Positions 43,076 through 52,344 of a DNA stretch of 64,000 bases are shown here, piece after piece (positions within the stretch are counted from its first letter, which is position 1; each line of letters opens with the position of its first letter). Source of the DNA: an uncultured Lachnospiraceae bacterium (lineage in GTDB: Bacteria; Bacillota; Clostridia; Lachnospirales; Lachnospiraceae); assembly GCA_910576815.1 (NCBI GenBank), contig CAJTKA010000008.1:46118-110117 (forward strand), in the 5' to 3' direction. The notes under the pieces were generated by a model that saw nothing but the letters and a program-made list of their open reading frames with translations, had not been told where the DNA came from and did not search any database. The translations under genes were made by a program, and so were the position numbers.

Positions 43076-43987
43076 ATGAAGGCAAATGATGTTTACAGAA
43101 AAACATTTCAATTTGTATGGATGAAACTTGCTCTGGGAGGGTGCGCCACCGTATTTTCCATTGTGCTGGGACTGATTTTACTGGGGATCTCGGCATTATC
43201 AAAAAACGAGGGCGTAATCGGATTTTCCATGATGCTGTGGCTGGGTGCTTCGGCAGGGGCCGTAGGTGTTACGCAATATTACATAGGCTATTTGTTGAAG
43301 GCAGGACATATAGCAGTGGTGACTCATCTGGTCAAGACAGGCAGCCTGCCTGAAGATCAGTTTGGGTATGGGAAGCAGATCGTAAAGGAGAAGTTCGCGA
43401 CGGCGGCGGCATATTTTGCGGTGGACCGTCTGGTGGCGGGTGCGGTAAGGCAGATCAACGGAACTTTGAATATCGTAGGCAGTTTTCTGGAAAAAATACC
43501 CGGAATGGATGCGATCGTCTCTCTCGCCAAGACCTTTGTCGGTATTGCGCTGGGAAACGTGGATGAATGCTGTATGGCATACACGTTTTATCACGAGGAT
43601 CAGTCCTACTTTCAGAGTGCGGCTGACGGCGTAGTCGTTTACTTTCAAAATTGGAAGACCATTCTCAAGGATGCCCTTAAGACGGCGGTGACAGCTGTCG
43701 TCATTTCAGGCGTCGCATGGTTCTTTTTAATGTTTGTAATCATCGGTATTCTGGGTGTTTTGGGTGTGCCCGGCATACTGGGGCTTGTGGTGGCGTTAGT
43801 GCTGACGGTCATGATTATGATGATCGTGAAATCTTCCATCATGGACAGCTATACCATGGTATGTATGGTATGTTCCTATTTGCGGGTCGCTCCGACGACG
43901 GAGATTACGTTTGACCTGTACGATAAGCTGTGCAAGCTGTCTTCCAAATTTGAAAGCCTGTTACGGAAGGCGGAAGAAGCGGTGTAG
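43076..43987 (+). CDS. Polytopic membrane protein of unknown function
   Basis: About 303 residues. Hydrophobic segments lie near 20-45, 50-70, 200-225 and 228-250, around a central polar region. No family I can name with confidence. GGAGGGG precedes the ATG at 43076. It stands between the agr-like pair and the Bce-type transporter genes and ends 10 bp before a BceR-type site. Confidence 0.8.
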   Translation: MKANDVYRKTFQFVWMKLALGGCATVFSIVLGLILLGISALSKNEGVIGFSMMLWLGASAGAVGVTQYYIGYLLKAGHIAVVTHLVKTGSLPEDQFGYGKQIVKEKFATAAAYFAVDRLVAGAVRQINGTLNIVGSFLEKIPGMDAIVSLAKTFVGIALGNVDECCMAYTFYHEDQSYFQSAADGVVVYFQNWKTILKDALKTAVTAVVISGVAWFFLMFVIIGILGVLGVPGILGLVVALVLTVMIMMIVKSSIMDSYTMVCMVCSYLRVAPTTEITFDLYDKLCKLSSKFESLLRKAEEAV

Positions 43988-43996
43988 AATCAAACC

Positions 43997-44010
43997 TTAC
44001 AAAAATGTAA
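43997..44010 (+). promoter_or_regulatory. BceR-type operator TTACA-N4-TGTAA
   Basis: TTACA (43997-44001), AAAA, TGTAA (44006-44010) matches exactly the TNACA-N4-TGTAA site of BceR-like regulators. A -10-like TATACT lies at 44064-44069, and the ABC transporter genes follow. Confidence 0.75.
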
Positions 44011-44018
44011 GTTATGCA

Positions 44019-44064
44019 AGGGAAATGTAAGCCGAATATATGGCAATACATTTCCCTTTTGTTT
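44019..44064 (+). terminator. Hairpin before the ABC transporter genes (terminator-like)
   Basis: AGGGAAATGTA (44019-44029) pairs perfectly with TACATTTCCCT (44047-44057), followed by TTTGTTTA. It may end transcripts from the membrane protein gene. It also lies between the BceR-type site and the -10, so it could instead have a regulatory role. Confidence 0.55.
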
Positions 44065-44104
44065 ATACTATGGGAAAACGATATCAGGAGAGAGGCTGAA
44101 AAAA

Positions 44105-44902
44105 ATGTCCCTATTAACCGTAAAAAATGTAAAGAAAACCTACACCACCCGCTTTGGCGCTGTCAAAGTGCAGGCACTTAACGATGTAAACTTTTCCGTG
44201 GAAGAGGGAGAATATGTGGCTATCATGGGCGAGTCCGGCTCGGGCAAGACCACCCTCTTAAACATTCTGGCTTCGCTTGACACTGCCACCAGCGGACAGG
44301 TGCTGCTAAACGGGCAGGAACTTTCCAAGGTCAGTCAGAAAGACCTTTGCGCTTTCAGACGCGATCATCTGGGCTTCGTCTTTCAGGACTTTAATCTGTT
44401 AGATACCATGTCCTTAAAGGACAATATCTTCTTGCCGCTGGTGCTGGCGGGAGCGCCTTACCCTAAGATGGAGGAGAGGCTTATGCCCCTTGCCCGCAAA
44501 CTGGCAATTACCGACCTTTTGGATAAATATCCCTATGAGGTGTCGGGCGGGCAGAAGCAGCGGGCGGCGGTGTGTCGCGCCCTGATCACAAACCCTGACA
44601 TTGTACTGGCGGACGAACCCACGGGGGCACTGGATTCCAAGGCATCGGGGAAGCTTTTGAAACTGTTCGGGGAGATCAATGCAGAGGGACAGACCATTCT
44701 TATGGTGACGCACAGCATCCAGGCGGCGGCGCACGCGGGGCGGGTGCTTTTCATCAAAGACGGCTGCGTCTTCCACCAGATCTACAGGGGAGACCATGAC
44801 AGAGATGCGATGTACCGTTTGATCTCAGACGCCCTGACGGTGATTCAGACGCAACAGGAATATGCGGCGGACGATGAAGTGGCCGTGGAAGGACAGGCAT
44901 AG
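44105..44902 (+). CDS. ABC transporter ATP-binding protein (BceA-like)
   Basis: 265 residues. Walker A GESGSGKTT, Q-loop (LGFVFQDFNLLD), signature VSGGQKQRAAVCRAL, Walker B ILVLADEPTG-type (DIVLADEPTGALDS) and the H-loop (MVTHSIQAAAHAGR). It belongs to the MacB/LolD/BceA group. With the large permease it forms a peptide-antibiotic sensing and detoxification transporter. GGAGAG lies near the start. Confidence 0.95.
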   Translation: MSLLTVKNVKKTYTTRFGAVKVQALNDVNFSVEEGEYVAIMGESGSGKTTLLNILASLDTATSGQVLLNGQELSKVSQKDLCAFRRDHLGFVFQDFNLLDTMSLKDNIFLPLVLAGAPYPKMEERLMPLARKLAITDLLDKYPYEVSGGQKQRAAVCRALITNPDIVLADEPTGALDSKASGKLLKLFGEINAEGQTILMVTHSIQAAAHAGRVLFIKDGCVFHQIYRGDHDRDAMYRLISDALTVIQTQQEYAADDEVAVEGQA

Positions 44903-44915
44903 GAGGAAAACGAAT

Positions 44916-46922
44916 ATGAATAAAATGAAGTTACTGCCTGTCATGGCTTTCAGAGGAATCAAACAGAATAAGCTGGTCTATCGTCCGTATCTACTGGCGT
45001 GTTTGTTTTCCGTTTTTAGTTACTACCTGTTTTCGTCTCTCTTGCACAACGACTTAATGAGAAAGCTCCCCAAGGCGAACTATGCGTGGCTGATGCTTGC
45101 GCTGGGAAAGGGACTGCTGTCCATTATTTTGCTTTTGTTCCTGCTCTATGCGGGCAGCTTTTTGCAGAAGCGGCGCAAGCGCGAGCTGGGGCTTTACAGC
45201 CTTTTAGGATTGGAACGAAAGCACATAAGCATCATGCTTTTTTGGGAGAACTTAGGGCTGTATGCGGTCAGTGTGACGGCGGGGATCCTCTTGGGTTTTG
45301 TATTGAATAAACTGATGTTTCTCTTACTGCTTCGTATGTCGCAGCTAAATGTGGAAGCGGCGTTTACCTTTTCAATCGGGGCGGTCCTGGAGACGCTTCG
45401 TTATTTCGCAATCGTTTTTTTTCTGCTTTTTATCAGGAGTCTGTGGGGTGTTTATCGCATGAAACCGGCACAGCTGATGTCTGAGAGCAAAAAAGGGGAA
45501 AAGGATGTAAAGCGGATTTGGCTGTGGTCTGCGGTGGGGCTGTTTTGTATGACATGCGGATATTATATTTCTGTCAACAGCAATCTTACCAGCATGATCT
45601 TTACGGACTTTTTTCTGGCGGTACTGTTGGTAGTGCTGGGTACGTATTTTCTGTTCACTTCAGGAAGCGTGGCGTTCCTAAGGCTGTTAAAGAAAAGTAA
45701 AAAGATATATTACAGGCCGTCCAATCAGGTGACGATCTCCGGGATGCTTTACCGCATGAAAAAGAATGCGGCGGGACTGTCCAATATCTGTATCTTCTCC
45801 ACGATGCTTTTGATTACGTTGACTTGTACGGTCAGCTTATGGACGGGAATGGATCAGGTCGCCTATTTTGGTGATCCTTATGATGTGGAGGCGGCCTATT
45901 CGGAAAACAGCAATGTGAAGGAAAAGGCGGAGGAGAAGGCGAAGGAACTTGCTGAAAAATATGGGCAGAAGATCAAAAGGCTGGACTGCTACAACAGTAT
46001 CAGGCTATCCTGCGGGAAGGCGGAGGGAAGCAACGCGTTTGTAAGCATTGCGGGATATGATTACGCAGATCAGTATGGCGTTACCCTGCTTACCCTGGAA
46101 GACTATAACCGTTTGGAGAACAAAAATCAGACTTTGGATGAGGACGAAGTGCTGTTCTATGCGACGGGGATGCCGTTTGGCTTTGACAGCGTGGAATTTA
46201 TGGGCGTGAAAGCAGTCATTAAAGAGGAACCGGAGCGTATTTATCCCTATCCGCAGGCAAAAAACAGGATGTATAACTTTTATGCGGACTATGTGATCGT
46301 GGTGAAGGATCAGGAAACGCTCGACAGTTTTGTGACGGCATGGGCGAAGGCAAACGGCGTGACCGATCTGGAGGGCTTTCTGCACAGTGGCGTGCGCCAT
46401 TTGAATCTTTTGCTTGACGGAAAAGAGTCGGAGAGGAACGCTATGGTCAGGGAATGGATGGAGTGGTGTCAGGGGCAGCAGGACTTTCTGGCGATCGAGA
46501 ACGGTCTGGAGGGAAGGGAAGGGACACGCTCCATGAACGGCGGCCTGCTCTTTCTCGGTATGGTATTCGGACTTCTGTTCTTTGTGTGCCTGCTGCTCAT
46601 CATGTACTTTAAGCAGGTTTCGGAAGGGTATGAGGATCAGGACAGTTTTGGGATCATGCGCAAGGTGGGCATGAGCGATGCAGAAATCAGAGGAACGATT
46701 CGCAGGCAAATCCTGCTGGTATTTTTCCTGCCCTTGGCGGGCGCGCTTTTGCACACGACGGCAGGGCTAGTGATGGTAAACGGTTTGCTGGCGGCATTGC
46801 ATTTCTTTGACACGGGGCTTTTGATCCGCTGCTGTGTGGGTGTGGCGGCTGCGGTGGCGCTCCTCTATGCGGCAAGCTTTTGGATGACGGCGCGGACCTA
46901 TTACAGAATTGTTAGGAAATAA
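44916..46922 (+). CDS. ABC transporter permease, FtsX-like (BceB-like)
   Basis: About 668 residues. Ten membrane segments in the BceB arrangement: a first helix, groups to about residue 300, then a large outer domain (about 310-540) and three C-terminal helices. The large outer domain is characteristic of peptide-antibiotic transporters. TAGGAGG precedes the ATG, 13 bp after the ATPase gene. Its last 11 bp overlap the convergent phosphatase gene. Confidence 0.94.
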   Translation: MNKMKLLPVMAFRGIKQNKLVYRPYLLACLFSVFSYYLFSSLLHNDLMRKLPKANYAWLMLALGKGLLSIILLLFLLYAGSFLQKRRKRELGLYSLLGLERKHISIMLFWENLGLYAVSVTAGILLGFVLNKLMFLLLLRMSQLNVEAAFTFSIGAVLETLRYFAIVFFLLFIRSLWGVYRMKPAQLMSESKKGEKDVKRIWLWSAVGLFCMTCGYYISVNSNLTSMIFTDFFLAVLLVVLGTYFLFTSGSVAFLRLLKKSKKIYYRPSNQVTISGMLYRMKKNAAGLSNICIFSTMLLITLTCTVSLWTGMDQVAYFGDPYDVEAAYSENSNVKEKAEEKAKELAEKYGQKIKRLDCYNSIRLSCGKAEGSNAFVSIAGYDYADQYGVTLLTLEDYNRLENKNQTLDEDEVLFYATGMPFGFDSVEFMGVKAVIKEEPERIYPYPQAKNRMYNFYADYVIVVKDQETLDSFVTAWAKANGVTDLEGFLHSGVRHLNLLLDGKESERNAMVREWMEWCQGQQDFLAIENGLEGREGTRSMNGGLLFLGMVFGLLFFVCLLLIMYFKQVSEGYEDQDSFGIMRKVGMSDAEIRGTIRRQILLVFFLPLAGALLHTTAGLVMVNGLLAALHFFDTGLLIRCCVGVAAAVALLYAASFWMTARTYYRIVRK

Positions 46923-48351
46923 GCAAAAAGCCATCATCTTTCAGCCGCTTTAAGTAAGACACACAGAGCATGGTGATATCATCAAACTGCGGCGCTTCGC
47001 CCACAAAGGCATCAATATCTGCTTTGACAATGGGAAGAAGTTCCGCAGGTTTTTTATCGGTATTTTCAGCCAGAACCTTGGAGAGCCGCTCCATGCCGTA
47101 GAGCTCATGGTTCGCGTTGGTGGCTTCGGTCACGCCGTCCGTGTACTGGAAGATCTTATCGCCAGGGGAAAGTGTGATACTGCCGCTTTGGTATTCCATT
47201 TCTTCCATGCCCGCCAGCACAAAGCCGGGGCGAAGTTTGTACACCTCATAGGCGCCGCCGGCCCTGGCGATAAAGGGCAGCTCGTGTCCGGCATTGACGA
47301 AGTGAAATTCACCGGTTACGAGATCAAGAACGCCCTCAAAAGCCGTGATGAACAGGCCTTCGTTGTTGGCACGGCACAGCAGCGCATTGACTTCCGAGAA
47401 GACATCGCCAAGGTCCGTGCCGGGTTTGGTGTGGTCGTTTAACAGCGTCTTGCCGATCACCATAAAGAGGGCTGCGGGCACGCCTTTTCCTGAAACGTCA
47501 GCGATCACGATGGCAAGGTGCGTTTCGTCCACCATAAAGAAATCGTAAAAGTCGCCGCCCACTTCCTTGGCGGGATTCATGGTGGCGTAGATATCGATCT
47601 CAGGACACTCCGGGAAGGCAGGGAAAATACAGGGCAGCATATCTGCCTGGATCCTGGTGGCGACGTCAAGCTCCGTGGAGATGCGCTGTCTCTCTTCGCT
47701 GTCTTTAATCTGCCTTTCCAAAAGCCGCCTGGTCCTCGCGGCCACGGTGGTGCAGATGGAGGAGATCCCCAGCAGGATGAGGGCGCGCGGTACCACGAAA
47801 AAGAGGGTGGCATCGATCAGCATCTTAGCGGTAATGACCCGCTTTGTGATATCGGGTTCCTTGGCGATCAGGTTCAGATCAAATTCTCCGAGATACATTC
47901 CGACATAGATGGAGGCGGAAAAGAGAACCCAGGACGCCACAAGCGTGAGTTTGGTCAGACTTTTGCTGTAATAATGGCAGCTTAAGACGAGCGGTACCGC
48001 CCAGGCCAGCACCCCGTGTTTGGGCATGGCGCCTGAGAGAATGAAAATGCTGATGATGCCGCAGATGACGATGGCGTATTTCAGCCAGGCCGGTGTGCCT
48101 TTTGTAAAGCGGATCAACAGCGAGGGAATCAGAAAAAACAGAATGGTGAAGGGCATACCGAGATTCATGATTTTAGCGGGGATGATAAAGATGCCCACGA
48201 TATTGAGCAGCCAGGCAACAACGCCCACACACGCGCAGACCGCCAGACAATTTGCGGCGTAGCGGTTGGCTTCCGCCTCGTTTTCCAAAAGTGCCTGCCA
48301 TTGGGTATCGGTATTTAGCTTTTTTTCCTTTTTATCGATATGTGTTTTCAT
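46912..48351 (-). CDS. Membrane-bound PP2C-type serine phosphatase (SpoIIE/RsbU domain)
   Basis: About 479 residues. Five to six membrane segments (about 35-200), a short coiled linker (ERQRISTELDVATRIQADML) and a SpoIIE/RsbU phosphatase domain (EVGGDFYDFFMVDETHLAI, IADVSGKGVPAALFM, YTDGVTEATN, DDITMLCVSY) with the metal Asp residues kept. Such proteins dephosphorylate anti-anti-sigma proteins. The ATG at 48351 has AAGGATGG at good spacing; an in-frame ATG four codons earlier overlaps it. Last gene after the LytTR and kinase genes. Confidence 0.92.
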   Translation of the reverse strand: MKTHIDKKEKKLNTDTQWQALLENEAEANRYAANCLAVCACVGVVAWLLNIVGIFIIPAKIMNLGMPFTILFFLIPSLLIRFTKGTPAWLKYAIVICGIISIFILSGAMPKHGVLAWAVPLVLSCHYYSKSLTKLTLVASWVLFSASIYVGMYLGEFDLNLIAKEPDITKRVITAKMLIDATLFFVVPRALILLGISSICTTVAARTRRLLERQIKDSEERQRISTELDVATRIQADMLPCIFPAFPECPEIDIYATMNPAKEVGGDFYDFFMVDETHLAIVIADVSGKGVPAALFMVIGKTLLNDHTKPGTDLGDVFSEVNALLCRANNEGLFITAFEGVLDLVTGEFHFVNAGHELPFIARAGGAYEVYKLRPGFVLAGMEEMEYQSGSITLSPGDKIFQYTDGVTEATNANHELYGMERLSKVLAENTDKKPAELLPIVKADIDAFVGEAPQFDDITMLCVSYLKRLKDDGFLLIS

Positions 48352-48369
48352 CGTTTTATCCATCCTTAT

Positions 48370-49656
48370 TTATAATACGATTTTTAGTCGAAACCAACCT
48401 TCGTCTACGGAAAAGGAGCAGAGCGCCCTGTATTTTTTGCAGAAAGCCATGATGGAGCGGGTGCCGAAACCGTGTTCTTTTTCTCCGGATAACGGGAGCC
48501 CGCTTTCTGAAAAGAGGATCTCTTGCTTGCAGGGATTAGAGATCTGCAGCATCAGCTTTGGCTTGTAAATGCACTGAAAGATGATCTTTTTTTCAGCTTC
48601 CGGAAGCAGGCGGCAGGCATGGATGGCATTTTCCAGAGCGTTTGCAATGACAATGGAAAATTCTCCGGAATCAATAGGCAGCGTATCGGGGAGCGAAAGG
48701 TGAGTCTCGAGCGTAATGCCTTCTTTCTTGGCCTGGCCAAAATAGGAGGACAGTGTAGCGTTTAGAAGGACATCTTTACAGTATATTGTGGAAGTTTCCA
48801 TCTCTATCCGATTCGCCGACTGTAAAACATAGTCCATCGCCCGCCCGATCTGTCCGCTTTCCAGAAGCGAGGCAATCGTCTGGAACCGATGGCGGGTGTC
48901 GTGTCTGTCGATCAGGGATCGTTCTGTAGCGGCAGCATCCCGCTCCATCTTTTCTTTTAAATTTTCATTCTGGATCTTTAGGATCTCCAGATCCTGTCTG
49001 GCCGTCTGGAAACGGTACTGCGTAAGCAGAAACTGAAAAATGGCAAAATAAATGATGACAATGACAAATCCCAGCAGGTAGATAAACAGAACTGCGGTAG
49101 AGGATTTTGTAAAATGAACCGGATAGGCGGCGAGAGTCATCACAAGAACCATCAGGGAGCAGGGAATCAGCGCAAGGATCAGCCACCCCTTTTCGGCAAT
49201 GGAAAAGAGCCGCAGGAATGGACGGCGTAAAAAACGGTATTCCCCTAAAATAACAATGCCATAGATGAGCGTGAGAGCAATACAGTAGGTCAATTTTGAA
49301 ATATGCGTATGCGTGGCAATCAGGGTCATGCTTCCGGCAAGATACAGAGAGCATAAAAGCTGCGTCGTATAGTTAAATATGGACTTGGGGAGCTGATCAT
49401 CCGCAAGTCGAAAGATCAGATAAATGGCGGGGGCGGAAATCATAGGCAGCACGGTGCGCAAAAAAATAAGATAGTCAAACAGGTTGATGACGGTAGCGGT
49501 ATAACATACCGCGTAACACAGATATAGAAAAAGAATCACGAGCACCCGTTTGGGGTGATACCTAAATTTGGCTGTTGAACACATCATGCCGAGCGTTCCG
49601 ACAACAATCAATAATACTCTTACGGTAGTAAATGGAATATTATTTTCATAAAACAT
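48370..49656 (-). CDS. GHKL-type sensor histidine kinase
   Basis: 428 residues. Seven or so membrane segments in the first ~220 residues, a helix with DRHDTRHRFQTIASLL (phospho-His) and a GHKL ATPase domain (NALENAIHACRLLP, GFGTRSIMAFCKKY). GAGGAG precedes the ATG. The start overlaps the regulator gene by 11 bp, so the pair is co-expressed. The signal is unknown. Confidence 0.92.
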   Translation of the reverse strand: MFYENNIPFTTVRVLLIVVGTLGMMCSTAKFRYHPKRVLVILFLYLCYAVCYTATVINLFDYLIFLRTVLPMISAPAIYLIFRLADDQLPKSIFNYTTQLLCSLYLAGSMTLIATHTHISKLTYCIALTLIYGIVILGEYRFLRRPFLRLFSIAEKGWLILALIPCSLMVLVMTLAAYPVHFTKSSTAVLFIYLLGFVIVIIYFAIFQFLLTQYRFQTARQDLEILKIQNENLKEKMERDAAATERSLIDRHDTRHRFQTIASLLESGQIGRAMDYVLQSANRIEMETSTIYCKDVLLNATLSSYFGQAKKEGITLETHLSLPDTLPIDSGEFSIVIANALENAIHACRLLPEAEKKIIFQCIYKPKLMLQISNPCKQEILFSESGLPLSGEKEHGFGTRSIMAFCKKYRALCSFSVDEGWFRLKIVL

Positions 49657-50398
49657 GGATTTCTCCTCTGTTCAACCAGTAATCGGCCCATTTGGACTTT
49701 ACTGCTTCATAGCTGCGGCGGGGGATCGGCACCGAGTGACTTCCGGTAAGCAGCATATCTGTTCGTGTGATTTCCGTCACATAGTAAAGGTTTACCACGA
49801 AAGAAGCGCCGACGGTCAGAAAGCCGGGGCAGGACGTCAGCGGAGCAACGGCATTTTGAAAGGACCCGTTGAAGCTGACGCCGTCTATCACTGTATTGTC
49901 ATTTAAGTAATAGCGGATGCGATAGTTTACCCGTTCCGCATAGAGGATATCGCGGATGGAAACGATGCGGGTGGAGTCGGGCGTCTTGATGGGAAGGGTT
50001 TCCGACAGGGAATGTTTCAGGCGGCTTACCGCCTTGTCCATGCATCGAAAAAACTGACTGCTGTCAATTGGCTTTAGGAGATAGTGCAAGGCATCCGTAT
50101 TGTAAGATTCCACGGCAAAGTCCGGGGAAGAAGTCAGGTAGACGATCAGGCCGTCGTCCCCCTGATCCCGCAGGGCAGTGCCTAAGCGGATGCCGTTAAA
50201 GTCAGGCATGATGATGTCCAGCAGGTAGATGTCAAAAGCTCCGTTTACGGCAATATGGTTAAGAAGCTCCCTGCCGGAAGTAAAGCCGGTGAGCGCAAAA
50301 GAAACCGAAGGAACTTTCTCTTTGTATTCTGCCAGAAGTTTTTTTGTTGTTTCGTGACACGCTTTCTCGTCGTCGCACAAGGCAAGCTGTATCTGCAC
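49646..50398 (-). CDS. LytTR response regulator
   Basis: 250 residues. REC domain (LALCDDEKA, phospho-Asp in IYLLDIIMPDFNGI, KPIDSSQF) and LytTR domain (DILYAERVNYRIRYYLNDN, CPGFLTVGASFVVNLYYV). GGAGGGA lies before the ATG. First gene of the LytTR-kinase-PP2C operon. Direct repeats upstream may be its binding site. Confidence 0.93.
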   Translation of the reverse strand: MQIQLALCDDEKACHETTKKLLAEYKEKVPSVSFALTGFTSGRELLNHIAVNGAFDIYLLDIIMPDFNGIRLGTALRDQGDDGLIVYLTSSPDFAVESYNTDALHYLLKPIDSSQFFRCMDKAVSRLKHSLSETLPIKTPDSTRIVSIRDILYAERVNYRIRYYLNDNTVIDGVSFNGSFQNAVAPLTSCPGFLTVGASFVVNLYYVTEITRTDMLLTGSHSVPIPRRSYEAVKSKWADYWLNRGEIHVL

Positions 50399-50412
50399 CG
50401 CAAAATCCCTCC

Positions 50413-50478
50413 GTCTGCCAACTCTATAAAAACAATATCATAGTTATGAAAGATAGTTGTCTGCCAATTCCATAAAAA
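50413..50478. repeat. Direct repeats before the LytTR operon
   Basis: GTCTGCCAACTCTATAAAAA (50413-50432) and GTCTGCCAATTCCATAAAAA (50459-50478) are 18/20 identical with a 46 bp period, directly upstream of the regulator gene. They could be regulator binding sites. Confidence 0.55.
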
Positions 50479-50545
50479 AGCATACCATATTTGGAATGAA
50501 GTTATCAAATCCCAAATGGTTTTGAGGCGTGCGAAAGGAAACAGA

Positions 50546-50579
50546 AATGCCCCTGCTGTATGGAACAGACAGGGGCATT
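50546..50579. terminator. Bidirectional terminator-like hairpin
   Basis: AATGCCCCTG pairs with CAGGGGCATT. On the minus strand it is followed by TCTGTTTCCTTT, suiting the cysteine-rich protein gene. Confidence 0.7.
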
Positions 50580-50614
50580 GTTTGGTCAAATGAGTGATCG
50601 GAAAGAAGGCTGCA

Positions 50615-51055
50615 TCAACTCCGATAAATTTCCGCAATCTGGAGTGACTGCTCAGGGAAGTGTTCTTTGATATACATCAGATATTGTAAGGCGCTGCCTT
50701 CATAAGGCTGCACATCGCCCAAGAGTCCCACTTCATAGCAGCTTCTGATCACATTGATGATGCAGTCGTCCGTATGATCTTCCTTGCAGTCCTTGCATTC
50801 TTTTAAGATGTGGGCGATCGCTGTCTCTAATTCCACCTCGTCGAACACCTTAAAGTCTGTGGTGGGAATGTGCTCCATTCCCTGTGCGACCTCTTTTTTC
50901 GGCGCTGCTTTGTATGCGCCTATGCACTGCTTTCCGTATCCGATGACACAATTGCCCTTTTGACATTGTCCGCAGGCGGTTTCCTTTCTGCAGCAGTTTT
51001 CCAGATCGTCGCCGACCAGGTCGGCATTTAGGCCCTTCTTATGTTCTTCTGCCAT
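50615..51055 (-). CDS. Cysteine-rich hypothetical protein
   Basis: About 146 residues with ten or more cysteines: CCRKETACGQCQKGNC near the start and CKDCKEDHTDDC in the middle. These could bind metal or an iron-sulfur cluster. The C-terminal third is helical (ALQYLMYIKEHFPEQSLQ). I do not recognise a family by name. GGAGGAAAGG precedes the ATG at 51055. Confidence 0.75.
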   Translation of the reverse strand: MAEEHKKGLNADLVGDDLENCCRKETACGQCQKGNCVIGYGKQCIGAYKAAPKKEVAQGMEHIPTTDFKVFDEVELETAIAHILKECKDCKEDHTDDCIINVIRSCYEVGLLGDVQPYEGSALQYLMYIKEHFPEQSLQIAEIYRS

Positions 51056-51204
51056 ATCCTTTCCTCCATATTGTTTCATGATCTGATTGTATGTTCACTA
51101 TACCATGAGGGCGCAGGGCAGGCAATAGGGATTCGGTGAAGTTTTTTAATACTTTGGCTACTTATTATAATTTAGTCATTTTTCTAAAAAAGACAAAGTT
51201 AACA

Positions 51205-51233
51205 TTGACTTTGATCAAATAAAATAATATTAT
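51205..51233 (+). promoter_or_regulatory. Sigma-A promoter of the Fic-hsd locus
   Basis: TTGACT (51205-51210), a 17 bp spacer and TATTAT (51228-51233), about 50 bp before the Fic start. The surrounding DNA is markedly AT-rich. Confidence 0.6.
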
Positions 51234-51282
51234 GGAAATATAAATGATACGAAATATTGGACTGTGTCAAGGAGGAATCGGA

Positions 51283-52344
51283 GTGAGGGATTATATGCAT
51301 GGAGAAAAAATGCAGAGCTTGCTGACGTCTGAAATAGTGTCCTATCTGACTGCTATACATGAATATAAAGGAAAACAGCATTTGATTGCGGAAAGGCATG
51401 CGGATGTTTTGGCTAATTTGGTGCAGATTGCAAAGATACAAAGTACAGAGAGCTCAAATAGGATTGAGGGGATATATACATCTGATGAACAGCTCAGAAA
51501 GCTGGTTTTAGATAAGACAAAGCCAAAATCGAGAAATGAAAAGGAGATTGCAGGTTATCGGGATGTGCTCAACACGATTCATGAGAATTATATGCATATT
51601 CCGGTGAAATCGTCTTTTGTTTTACAGTTGCATCGAGATTTGTATAAGTTTGAAGGTGTCGGTATGGGGGGCAGCTATAAATCGGTGGATAATGTGATCG
51701 AAGAAACGGATGAAGCGGGAAATAAAAAGGTGAGATTTCAGACTGTTCCTGCATGGGAAACACCAGAGTCGATGGAGAGCCTGTGTGCGGGATATGGGAA
51801 AATTTTAGAGGAAGGACAGGCTGACTTGTTACTGGTCATTCCCATGTTTATTTTAGATTTCCTATGTATCCATCCTTTCAAGGATGGAAATGGAAGGATG
51901 AGCAGATTGTTGACGCTGCTGCTTTTATACAAAGCAGGATATTTCGTTGGAAAATATGTCAGTATTGAAAAATTGATTGAACAATCTAAAGATGCTTATT
52001 ATGAGGCATTGGCAGATAGCTCGCTGAACTGGCATGAGGAGCGAAATGATTATGCACCGTTTGTAAAATATATGCTTGGTGTGATTGTGGCGGCTTACAG
52101 AGAATTTTTTGAGAGGACGGAAACGGTTACTCAACATAGAATGTCAAAGCCGGACAGAATTGCGGAGGAAATAAGGAATCATATCGGAGTGATAACGAAA
52201 AAAGATTTGGTACAGTTGTTTTCGGATATCAGTCAAACTACGGTTCAGAGAACTCTCAATGATTTAGTCAAGAGTGGAAAAATCATTAAAATAGGTGGTG
52301 GCAGATATACAAAATACAAATGGAATTGGGAGGGGGAAGATTGA
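51283..52344 (+). CDS. Fic domain protein with winged-helix C-terminus
   Basis: About 353 residues. The N-terminal region has the class II autoinhibition motif (ESSNRIEGI, near 65). The Fic core HPFKDGNGRMSR near 205 is complete, including the catalytic His. The C-terminus is a winged helix (KKDLVQLFSDISQTTVQRTL). Fic enzymes transfer AMP to hydroxyl side chains. The GTG at 51283 follows AAGGAGG. The stop shares a base with the hsdM ATG (TGATG), so the two are translationally coupled. AT-rich, like the genes that follow. Confidence 0.93.
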   Translation: MRDYMHGEKMQSLLTSEIVSYLTAIHEYKGKQHLIAERHADVLANLVQIAKIQSTESSNRIEGIYTSDEQLRKLVLDKTKPKSRNEKEIAGYRDVLNTIHENYMHIPVKSSFVLQLHRDLYKFEGVGMGGSYKSVDNVIEETDEAGNKKVRFQTVPAWETPESMESLCAGYGKILEEGQADLLLVIPMFILDFLCIHPFKDGNGRMSRLLTLLLLYKAGYFVGKYVSIEKLIEQSKDAYYEALADSSLNWHEERNDYAPFVKYMLGVIVAAYREFFERTETVTQHRMSKPDRIAEEIRNHIGVITKKDLVQLFSDISQTTVQRTLNDLVKSGKIIKIGGGRYTKYKWNWEGED

